DNA from: Nonlabens sp. YIK11
Lineage (GTDB): Bacteria > Bacteroidota > Bacteroidia > Flavobacteriales > Flavobacteriaceae
NCBI RefSeq assembly: GCF_001413925.1
Contig: NZ_LBMJ01000001.1
Coordinates: forward strand, 3,140,001-3,204,000
Reading direction: 5' to 3'
Length of the DNA: 64,000 nt
Numbering within the stretch: the stretch's first letter is position 1; the number at the start of each line of letters is the position of its first letter. Shown piece by piece: positions 48,801-60,800 of the stretch. The notes beneath the pieces were generated by a model, which worked only from the letters and a program-made list of their open reading frames with translations, had not been told where the DNA came from and made no database searches. The translations under genes were made by a program, and so were the position numbers.

Positions 48801-51800
48801 TAGGTATAATACCTTCATTACCAGCTCCTTCATAAGCATCTAGCAACCCATCAGAATCTGTATCAGAATTTCCTGGTGGTACATAACCGATGGTAGGTTG
48901 AGATTCTAAATTATCAGGAATACCATCGTTATCTGAATCAATGTCCAATTCATCTGGTATATTATCTCCATCGCTATCTATTCCATCATTTACTGTATAG
49001 ACAGCAAATGTTCCAGGTCCTGATGGTTCGCTAACACCGTCTGGGCCGGTTTGACTAGCGTTGTTAGATGTGGTATTACCCTCGAATAACCCATTGATAG
49101 AACAAACATCAAATAGAACAGAACCCAAATTAGTATTTGCTGTAGCACTTAATAATTGTGCTGAAAATCTTATTGAAAACTCTGAAGAGTTATAGTAATT
49201 GAAGTAGGTCGCCAATCTAGGAGAAAGGTCAACACCTACATATGTATCATCTGGACCAGTAAATGTGACCTCTCCAGAAGAGGCATCGGAATTTATAGAT
49301 AATAATGTCTCGTTATCAACAGCATACAGTCCAGGTTGACTTAAGATGACTGACTCACGAGCATTTGCTCCATCTATATCATAGATGGTACCACCAAATC
49401 TACCAACATTAAACTGTGTGTTTGTTCCATCCAACACGAATCTCACCTCAAATTCCATTTGCGATGAGCTGCCTGTGGGGCCAGGAACATTAAATTCTGG
49501 TTGCCATGCATTAACGTCCCCTGTAGCATCATTGTCGATGGTAATTAAAGTAGCTCCACCCGTAATATCAGTGATTTCGATAATTGCATCGACCACACCA
49601 ATTGAAGGATAATTAGCAACATTTTCAAACCTATACAGTGCACCAATTGAACCATCTGGATTACCTCCAGCATAGACAGGAGAGGTAAAAGATGAAGACG
49701 GTCTACCACAATCATCTGTAGCATTGTTAGTTGGAACAAATCCTAGAGATTCAACTGAATCTAGAATACCATCATTATCATCGTCTATGTCAACATTATC
49801 TAAAACTCCATCCAAGTCAGTATCTACTGGGTTGTTCGGATCCGTACTGTCACGGAAATCCACTTCTGCGGTTAACGGGTTTTGTACATTAGGAAAGTCC
49901 TGAACGCCGCTCATAGCAGGGCCATTCATGTTTAAATTGGAAGCCGCATCAGGACCACTCAAACCGCTTACATCATCACTATCGTATGCATCATCCAAAC
50001 CATCATTGTCCGAGTCTGAGTTTGCTGGCGGTAAATTATAAACTTCATCGTTATCCGTAAGTCCATCATTGTCGGAATCTGTATCCAGATAATCAGGAAG
50101 ATCGGTACTATCAGCATTATTCGGCTGATTTATGGGAACTCCACTACCAGGATTTGTTTCATAATTATCTGCCAACCCATTACCATCAGTGTCTGCTGCA
50201 GGTAGTAAATAATCAGCCGTTGTTTGCCATTCTATATTGTCAATGATCCCATCATCATCTGAATCTAAATCCAAATAATTAGGGAATGGATCAGCATCAG
50301 AGTTTTGAGGTACTAGAATTGAGGTACCTCCATTATCGGGATCATAAGCATCATCAAGTCCGTCACCATCAGAGTCATTTCGAGTTCTTGAATTTGGATT
50401 ATTGAAATCTTGAATCTCAATGTTATCTAAAATACCATCGTTATCTGAATCTATATCAAGATAATCAGCAACAGAATCACCTTCAGAATCTGTAGCAACT
50501 GTTGCCTCTGTGTTATCAGATTGGCCATTGTTATCAACATCTGTAAAGCCTGTGTCTTGATCATCAATTCGACCATCTCCATTAGTGTCTAGCGATGAGT
50601 TACCTGATTCGTAAACATCTGTAAGACCGTCACCATCTGCATCAATATCATATTGATTTATGATACCATCTCGATCCGCATCAAATCTATCAACAATCCC
50701 ATCATTATTCCTGTCATTCAGAATACTGACATCATTAAAATCAGGAATCCCATTGTTATCGCTGTCCGCGAAAGGGTCATCACCACCAGTTTCCACAATA
50801 TCAGATAGACCATCGTTGTCATCATCCACATCTACAGTATCTGGAATACCGTCCCCATCATTGTCATCATTATCAAGATAATCGGGTATACCGTCTAGAT
50901 CGGCATCTTCAGGGTCATTGTTGTCAATGACTTCAGCATCGGTATCAACACCATCGTTGTCATCGTCCGTATCCCTATAGTCCGGCTCGTCCGCGCCGTC
51001 CGTGTTGTTCAGCTCGCCTGCTGGATTTGTTGTCGTTGGGGTACCATTGGGGTCTCCATAGCCCGTGGTATCGCCATCGAAGTTGTCGTCCAGGCCGTCC
51101 TGGTCGCTATCCACATTCGCGAAAGCGGTATCTGCCACTCCATCATTGTTGAAGTCCGAGGCCTCGACTACATCTGTGATGCCGTCGTTGTCACTGTCCG
51201 TGTCAAGGTAGTCCGGCTGGTCCGCGCCATCCGTGTTCTCCGGGCTGATGCCCTCGCCGGATCCAGGTGTGTTCTCATACGCATCGTCAAGCCCGTTGCC
51301 GTCAGCGTCAACGCCGTCAGGCGCCGTATAGCCCGAAGTGGTCTGGCCCTCCACGTTGTCCGGGATCCCATCGCCATCGGCGTCCTGATCCTGGAAGTTC
51401 GGGATGCCATCACCGTCACTGTCCGTAGGGTCCGTATATGGGTTGTCGTCACCATCAAGGTTAGCGTCCTCCACGCTGTCCAGGATACCGTCGTTGTCGT
51501 CATCCAGGTCGGCGCTGTCCGGTACCCCATCACCATCCAGATCGTCCACGTCCAGATAGTCCGGCGTGCCGTCCAAATCGCTATCCAGTGCATCCGACGG
51601 ATCGTTGTCCCCATTGGGGTCAGCGTTCTCATCTGCCGTGGCCAGTCCATCGCCGTCATCGTCCGTGTCCAGATAGTCCGGTCCTTCCGTTCCATCGGTG
51701 TCCTGGGTAGCGCCCGTGTTGGGGTTGCCGTCACCGTCCGGGTTCGGGTTCTCGAATACGGTATCCACACCATCGCCGTCATCGTCCGTGTCCAGATAGT

Positions 51801-54800
51801 CGGGAACGGTATCGGTGTCGGTGTCCTGGGTAGCTCCCGTAGCCGGGTTCCCATCACCGTCCGGGTTCGGGTTCTCATATTGGGTATCCACTCCATCGCC
51901 GTCATCATCGGTGTCCAGGTAGTCCGGCGTACCGTCTCCATCGGTGTCCTGGTTGGTAGGGTCCGTGTCCCCATCGTAGTCCTCCAGGGCCGTGTCCACG
52001 CCATCGCCGTCATCATCGGTGTCCAGGTAGTCCGGTGTACCATCGCCGTCCGTATCGTCATTGGTAGGGTCTCCATCGGCATCCACGTCCTCCGCAAGGG
52101 TAGGTACGTTGTCGCCATCATCGTCCGTATCACGGTAGTCCGGCTCGTCCGCGCCGTCCGTGTTGTTCAGCTCAACGCCAGGTGCCGCGTCCACTACATT
52201 ACCGCTAGGGTCCGTGTAGGCCGCGTTCGGGTCCGTATCGAAGTTGTCGTCGATCCCGTCACCGTCCTGGTCGCTGCCTGCCGGTAGGGTGTCCGCCACT
52301 CCGTCACTGTTCACGTCGAAGCCTTCCGTCGCATCCGGTACGCCGTCGTTGTCACTGTCCGTGTCAAGGTAGTCCGGCTGGTCCGCGCCATCCGTGTTCT
52401 CCGGGCTGATGCCCTCGCCGGATCCAGGTGTGTTCTCATACGCATCGTCAAGCCCGTTGCCGTCAGCGTCAACGCCGTCAGGCGCCGTATAGCCCGAAGT
52501 GGTCTGGCCCTCCACGTTGTCCGGGATCCCATCGCCATCGGCGTCCTGATCCTGGAAGTTCGGGATGCCATCACCGTCACTGTCCGTAGGGTCCGTATAT
52601 GGGTTGTCGTCACCATCAAGGTTAGCGTCCTCCACGCTGTCCAGGATACCGTCGTTGTCGTCATCCAGGTCGGCGCTGTCCGGTACCCCATCACCATCCA
52701 GATCGTCCACGTCCAGATAGTCCGGCGTGCCGTCCAGGTCGGCATCTTCAGGGTTGTTGTTGTCAATGACTTCAGCATCGGTATCAACGCCATCGTTGTC
52801 ATCGTCTGTGTCGCGGTAGTCGGGCTCGTCGGCACCGTCGGTGTTGTTCAGCTCGCCTGCTGGATTTGTGGTCGTTGGGGTACCGTTGGGGTCTCCATAG
52901 CCCGTGGTATCGCCATCGAAGTTGTCGTCCAGGCCGTCCTGGTCGCTATCCACATTCGCGAAAGCGGTATCTGCCACTCCATCATTGTTGAAGTCCGAGG
53001 CCTCGACTACATCTGTGATGCCATCGTTGTCGCTGTCCGTGTCAAGGTAGTCCGGCTGGTCCGAACCATCCGTGTTCTCTGGTGTGATTCCGCCTGCCGG
53101 GTAGGCATCGTCCAAACCGTCGTTGTTGGCATCCACACCGTCCGGTGCCGTATAGCCCACAGTAGGCTGGCCCTCCACGTTGTCCGGGATACCATCGCCA
53201 TCGGAGTCCTGATCCCGGAAGTTCGGGATGCCATCACCGTCACTGTCCGTTGGGTCCGTATATGGGTTGTCGTCACCATCAAGGTTCGCGTCCTCCACGC
53301 TGTCCAGGATACCGTCGTTGTCGTCATCCAGGTCGGCGCTGTCCGGTACCCCATCACCATCCAGATCGTCCACGTCAAGATAGTCCGGTGTGCCGTCAAG
53401 GTCGGCATCTTCAGGATTGTTGTTGTCAATGACTTCAGCATCGGTATCAACGCCATCGTTGTCATCGTCCGTGTCGCGGTAGTCGGGCTCGTCCGCACCG
53501 TCCGTGTTGTTCAGCTCGACGCCAGGTGCCGCGTCCACTACATTACCGCTAGGGTCCGTGTAGGCCGCGTTCGGGTCCGTATCGAAGTTGTCATCGATCC
53601 CGTCACCGTCCTGGTCGCTGCCTGCCGGTAGGGTGTCCGCCACTCCGTCACTGTTCACGTCGAAGCCTTCCGTCGCATCCGGTACGCCGTCGTTGTCACT
53701 GTCCGTGTCAAGGTAGTCCGGCTGGTCCGCGCCATCCGTGTTCTCCGGGCTGATGCCCTCGCCGGATCCAGGTGTGTTCTCATACGCATCGTCAAGCCCG
53801 TTGCCGTCAGCGTCAACGCCGTCAGGCGCCGTATAGCCCGAAGTGGTCTGGCCCTCCACGTTGTCCGGGATCCCATCGCCATCGGCGTCCTGATCCTGGA
53901 AGTTCGGGATGCCATCACCGTCACTGTCCGTAGGGTCCGTATATGGGTTGTCGTCACCATCAAGGTTAGCGTCCTCCACGCTGTCCAGGATACCGTCGTT
54001 GTCGTCATCCAGGTCGGCGCTGTCCGGTACCCCATCACCATCCAGATCATCCACGTCAAGATAGTCCGGCGTGCCGTCCAAATCGCTATCCAGTGCATCC
54101 GACGGATCGTTGTCCCCATTGGGGTCAGCGTTCTCATCTGCCGTGGCCAGTCCATCGCCGTCATCGTCCGTGTCCAGATAGTCCGGTCCTTCCGTTCCAT
54201 CGGTGTCCTGGGTAGCGCCCGTGTTGGGGTTGCCGTCACCGTCCGGGTTCGGGTTCTCGAATACGGTATCCACACCATCGCCGTCATCGTCCGTGTCCAG
54301 ATAGTCGGGAACGGTATCGGTGTCGGTGTCCTGGGTAGCTCCCGTAGCCGGGTTCCCATCACCGTCCGGGTTCGGGTTCTCATATTGGGTATCCACCCCA
54401 TCGCCGTCGTCATCGGTGTCCAGGTAGTCCGGTGTACCGTCTCCATCGGTGTCCTGGTTGGTAGGGTCCGTGTCCCCATCGTAGTCCTCCAGGGCCGTGT
54501 CCACGCCATCGCCGTCATCATCGGTGTCCAGGTAGTCCGGTGTACCATCGCCGTCCGTATCGTCATTGGTAGGGTCTCCATCGGCATCCACGTCCTCCGC
54601 AAGGGTAGGTACGTTGTCGCCATCATCGTCCGTATCACGGTAGTCCGGCTCGTCCGCGCCGTCCGTGTTGTTCAGCTCGACGCCAGGTGCCGCGTCCACT
54701 ACATTACCGCTAGGGTCCGTGTAGGCCGCGTTCGGGTCCGTATCGAAGTTGTCATCGATCCCGTCACCGTCCTGGTCGCTGCCTGCCGGTAGGGTGTCCG

Positions 54801-57800
54801 CCACTCCGTCACTGTTCACGTCGAAGCCTTCCGTCGCATCCGGTACGCCGTCGTTGTCACTGTCCGTGTCAAGGTAGTCCGGCTGGTCCGCGCCATCCGT
54901 GTTCTCCGGGCTGATGCCCTCGCCGGATCCAGGTGTGTTCTCATACGCATCGTCAAGCCCGTTGCCGTCAGCGTCAACGCCGTCAGGCGCCGTATAGCCC
55001 GAAGTGGTCTGGCCCTCCACGTTGTCCGGGATCCCATCGCCATCGGCGTCCTGATCCTGGAAGTTCGGGATGCCATCACCGTCACTGTCCGTAGGGTCCG
55101 TATATGGGTTGTCGTCACCATCAAGGTTAGCGTCCTCCACGCTGTCCAGGATACCGTCGTTGTCGTCATCCAGGTCGGCGCTGTCCGGTACCCCATCACC
55201 ATCCAGATCGTCCACGTCAAGATAGTCCGGCGTGCCGTCCAAATCGCTATCCAGTGCATCCGACGGATCGTTGTCCCCATTGGGGTCAGCGTTCTCATCT
55301 GCCGTGGCCAGTCCATCGCCGTCATCGTCCGTGTCCAGATAGTCCGGTCCTTCCGTTCCATCGGTGTCCTGGGTAGCGCCCGTGTTGGGGTTGCCGTCAC
55401 CGTCCGGGTTCGGGTTCTCGAATACGGTATCCACACCATCGCCGTCATCGTCCGTGTCCAGATAGTCGGGAACGGTATCGGTGTCGGTGTCCTGGGTAGC
55501 TCCCGTAGCCGGGTTCCCATCACCGTCCGGGTTCGGGTTCTCATATTGGGTATCCACCCCATCGCCGTCGTCATCGGTATCCAGGTAGTCCGGTGTACCG
55601 TCTCCATCGGTGTCCTGGTTGGTAGGGTCCGTGTCCCCATCGTAGTCCTCCAGGGCCGTGTCCACGCCATCACCATCATCATCGGTGTCCAGGTAGTCCG
55701 GTGTACCATCGCCGTCCGTATCGTCATTGGTAGGGTCTCCATCGGCATCCACGTCCTCCGCAAGGGTAGGTACGTTGTCGCCATCATCGTCCGTATCACG
55801 GTAGTCCGGCTCGTCCGCGCCGTCCGTGTTGTTCAGCTCGACGCCAGGTGCCGCGTCCACTACATTACCGCTAGGGTCCGTGTAGGCCGCGTTCGGGTCC
55901 GTATCGAAGTTGTCATCGATCCCGTCACCGTCCTGGTCGCTGCCTGCCGGTAGGGTGTCCGCCACTCCGTCACTGTTCACGTCGAAGCCTTCCGTGGCAT
56001 CCGGTACGCCGTCGTTGTCACTGTCCGTGTCAAGGTAGTCCGGCTGGTCCGCGCCATCCGTGTTCTCCGGGCTGATGCCCTCGCCGGATCCAGGTGTGTT
56101 CTCATACGCATCGTCAAGCCCGTTGCCGTCAGCGTCAACGCCGTCAGGCGCCGTATAGCCCGAAGTGGTCTGGCCCTCCACGTTGTCCGGGATCCCATCG
56201 CCATCGGCGTCCTGATCCTGGAAGTTCGGGATGCCATCACCGTCACTGTCCGTAGGGTCCGTATATGGGTTGTCGTCACCATCAAGGTTAGCGTCCTCCA
56301 CGCTGTCCAGGATACCGTCGTTGTCGTCATCCAGGTCGGCGCTGTCCGGTACCCCATCACCATCCAGATCATCCACGTCAAGATAGTCCGGCGTGCCGTC
56401 CAAATCGCTATCCAGTGCATCCGACGGATCGTTGTCCCCATTGGGGTCAGCGTTCTCATCTGCCGTGGCCAGTCCATCGCCGTCATCGTCCGTGTCCAGA
56501 TAGTCCGGTCCTTCCGTTCCATCGGTGTCCTGGGTAGCGCCCGTGTTGGGGTTGCCGTCACCGTCCGGGTTCGGGTTCTCGAATACGGTATCCACACCAT
56601 CGCCGTCATCGTCCGTGTCCAGATAGTCGGGAACGGTATCGGTGTCGGTGTCCTGGGTAGCTCCCGTAGCCGGGTTCCCATCACCGTCCGGGTTCGGGTT
56701 CTCATATTGGGTATCCACCCCATCGCCGTCGTCATCGGTATCCAGGTAGTCCGGTGTACCGTCTCCATCGGTGTCCTGGTTGGTAGGGTCCGTGTCCCCA
56801 TCGTAGTCCTCCAGGGCCGTGTCCACGCCATCGCCGTCATCATCGGTGTCCAGGTAGTCCGGTGTACCATCGCCGTCCGTATCGTCATTGGTGGGGTCTC
56901 CATCGGCATCCACGTCCTCCGCAAGGGTAGGTACGTTGTCGCCATCATCGTCCGTATCACGGTAGTCCGGCTCGTCCGCGCCGTCCGTGTTGTTCAGCTC
57001 GACGCCAGGTGCCGCGTCCACTACATTACCGCTAGGGTCCGTGTAGGCCGCGTTCGGGTCCGTATCGAAGTTGTCATCGATCCCGTCACCGTCCTGGTCG
57101 CTGCCTGCCGGTAGGGTGTCCGCCACTCCGTCACTGTTCACGTCGAAGCCTTCCGTCGCATCCGGTACGCCGTCGTTGTCACTGTCCGTGTCAAGGTAGT
57201 CCGGCTGGTCCGCGCCATCCGTGTTCTCCGGGCTGATGCCCTCGCCGGATCCAGGTGTGTTCTCATACGCATCGTCAAGCCCGTTGCCGTCAGCGTCAAC
57301 GCCGTCAGGCGCCGTATAGCCCGAAGTGGTCTGGCCCTCCACGTTGTCCGGGATCCCATCGCCATCGGCGTCCTGATCCTGGAAGTTCGGGATGCCATCA
57401 CCGTCACTGTCCGTAGGGTCCGTATATGGGTTGTCGTCACCATCAAGGTTAGCGTCCTCCACGCTGTCCAGGATACCGTCGTTGTCGTCATCCAGGTCGG
57501 CGCTGTCCGGTACCCCATCACCATCCAGATCATCCACGTCAAGATAGTCCGGCGTGCCGTCCAAATCGCTATCCAGTGCATCCGACGGATCGTTGTCCCC
57601 ATTGGGGTCAGCGTTCTCATCTGCCGTGGCCAGTCCATCGCCGTCATCGTCCGTGTCCAGATAGTCCGGTCCTTCCGTTCCATCGGTGTCCTGGGTAGCG
57701 CCCGTGTTGGGGTTGCCGTCACCGTCCGGGTTCGGGTTCTCGAATACGGTATCCACACCATCGCCGTCATCGTCCGTGTCCAGATAGTCGGGAACGGTAT

Positions 57801-60800
57801 CGGTGTCGGTGTCCTGGGTAGCTCCCGTAGCCGGGTTCCCATCACCGTCCGGGTTCGGGTTCTCATATTGGGTATCCACCCCATCGCCGTCGTCATCGGT
57901 ATCCAGGTAGTCCGGTGTACCGTCTCCATCGGTGTCCTGGTTGGTAGGGTCCGTGTCCCCATCGTAGTCCTCCAGGGCCGTGTCCACGCCATCACCATCA
58001 TCATCGGTGTCCAGGTAGTCCGGTGTACCATCGCCGTCCGTATCGTCATTGGTAGGGTCTCCATCGGCATCCACGTCCTCCGCAAGGGTAGGTACGTTGT
58101 CGCCATCATCGTCCGTATCACGGTAGTCCGGCTCGTCCGCGCCGTCCGTGTTGTTCAGCTCAACGCCAGGTGCCGCGTCCACTACATTACCGCTAGGGTC
58201 CGTGTAGGCCGCGTTCGGGTCCGTATCGAAGTTGTCGTCGATCCCGTCACCGTCCTGGTCGCTGCCTGCCGGTAGGGTGTCCGCCACTCCGTCACTGTTC
58301 ACGTCGAAGCCTTCCGTCGCATCCGGTACGCCGTCGTTGTCACTGTCCGTGTCAAGGTAGTCCGGCTGGTCCGCGCCATCCGTGTTCTCCGGGCTGATGC
58401 CCTCGCCGGATCCAGGTGTGTTCTCATACGCATCGTCAAGCCCGTTGCCGTCAGCGTCAACGCCGTCAGGCGCCGTATAGCCCGAAGTGGTCTGGCCCTC
58501 CACGTTGTCCGGGATCCCATCGCCATCGGCGTCCTGATCCTGGAAGTTCGGGATGCCATCACCGTCACTGTCCGTAGGGTCCGTATATGGGTTGTCGTCA
58601 CCATCAAGGTTAGCGTCCTCCACGCTGTCCAGGATACCGTCGTTGTCGTCATCCAGGTCGGCGCTGTCCGGTACCCCATCACCATCCAGATCGTCCACGT
58701 CCAGATAGTCCGGCGTGCCGTCCAGGTCGGCATCTTCAGGGTTGTTGTTGTCAATGACTTCAGCATCGGTATCAACGCCATCGTTGTCATCGTCTGTGTC
58801 GCGGTAGTCGGGCTCGTCGGCACCGTCGGTGTTGTTCAGCTCGCCTGCTGGATTTGTGGTCGTTGGGGTACCGTTGGGGTCTCCATAGCCCGTGGTATCG
58901 CCATCGAAGTTGTCGTCCAGGCCGTCCTGGTCGCTATCCACATTCGCGAAAGCGGTATCTGCCACTCCATCATTGTTGAAGTCCGAGGCCTCGACTACAT
59001 CTGTGATGCCATCGTTGTCGCTGTCCGTGTCAAGGTAGTCCGGCTGGTCCGAACCATCCGTGTTCTCTGGTGTGATTCCGCCTGCCGGGTAGGCATCGTC
59101 CAAACCGTCGTTGTTGGCATCCACACCGTCCGGTGCCGTATAGCCCACAGTAGGCTGGCCCTCCACGTTGTCCGGGATACCATCGCCATCTGAGTCCTGG
59201 TCGAACTGGTTGATGATACCGTCACCATCCGTATCAAAGCTGTCAACGACGCCATCGCCATTGGCATCATTGGTCGCTCCTACATCGCTGAAGTTGGGGA
59301 TGCCATCACCGTCAGCATCACCAAAGGGATCGACACCGCCATTCTCCACAGTGTCCAATATACCGTCGTTGTCGTCGTCCAGGTCAATACTGTCTGTGAT
59401 GCCGTCCAAGTCGCGGTCGTTACAAGCTACGCTTATGGAGTTTTCCAAAAAGTCGTAATTGCCATTTGCATCAGAATCTACTGGTTCTGTGTAGCCTTGA
59501 CTGTTTTCGCCAGATGTTACCAGGCCATTGACATCTACCGTGACTGGACTGGTGTTACCCAGGCGTCCATCTTCATCTGCTTTCGCGAAAGCGTCAATAA
59601 ATCCTGCCTCTATACTGTCGTTACAGCCGTCACCATCTGAATCAAGGTCTTTGTAATCAGGGATGCCGTCGCCGTCTGTATCTGGTGCGTTTGCATCTGT
59701 AAACTGGTGTGATGGGTCATTGTAGTTTGCCAACTCACACTCGTCAAACAACAACGAATAGTAACGTGTAATTGCGGTACTGGTATTCTTTTTAATACCG
59801 ACGGTAAAATTGAGCTGGTTGATGTCTTGTTTTTGAAAGAAAACGCGATGCGCATTGTCTTTTGAAATCGCATTTGTGGGGCTTGCCACGACAGATCCTG
59901 TACCGTCTGCAATAAATTGTGTCACTCCAGACCCAAGATCTGAAGCCAGGATGTTTGAAGGGTTACCGATAGTGAATCCTACAATGTTGTTGACACGGTA
60001 AAACTCACGATCGAAGCTTTCGCCATCTACGTCTTGAAAGAAACCGCCAACACTAGGAACTACAGCACTGGTCAAGCCGCCAGCATTAACAAATCGAACA
60101 TTGAATGTTATTTGTCGATCACCAGTTGCGTTAGCATCGTATCGAATTACTGGTTGAAATGCGCTTGCATCACCTTCTGCCTGTCCGTTTATATTGACAA
60201 GTGTAGTCCCTGCTGATTTTGCTGTAATTGTTACAATAGCATCCAATCCAGGTGCTACGTTGGTAAACCTGTATCGAGCGCCTACTTGACCAGCAGTACC
60301 AGCAATCAACGCACTGTTGGTAAACGAATAGCTAGAGCCCGTGCAGATGGTAGGATCATTATCTGCAATAAACTGGTAACCTTCTAAAACGTCATCAATA
60401 CCATCGTTGTCGTCGTCTCTATCTTCTATATTATCAACTCCATCACCGTCAAAGTCCAATGGGTTAAAAGCGTCACGATAGTCTACATTACCTCCTTGAT
60501 TCAAATCGTTGTCAGAGTCTGGTAGTAATCTAGGATCATCTATGGTACCATTAGGGTCTGCATAACCATCATTACGAGTATCATATGCGTTATCAAAACC
60601 ATCACCATCATCGTCTAGACCCGTTAAAGCTGCGCCTACAACGCCGTCACCATTAAGGTCAAAGGCTTCTATATTATCGGATTCACCGTCATTATCGGAA
60701 TCTGTATCACGATAATCTGGATTATCTGTCTGGTCTGTATTTACCGGTAGAATACCTAGCTCCTGGCCAGCATTGTCATAGGAAACCGGCAATCCATTTG

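Noticed and set aside
40032..58726. CRISPR array or satellite DNA
   Set aside because: Units are contiguous, coding and 1161 bp long, with no constant-length spacers. No cas genes.
40029..58823. Minus-strand 327-residue and 174-residue frames ([10 protein letters not shown]...) and plus-strand 135-residue frames ([11 protein letters not shown]...) repeating through the array
   Set aside because: They repeat with the same 1161-bp period as the giant gene and are only its other reading frames. Low-complexity Arg/Thr/Met or Val/Ile content, no signal, no start context.
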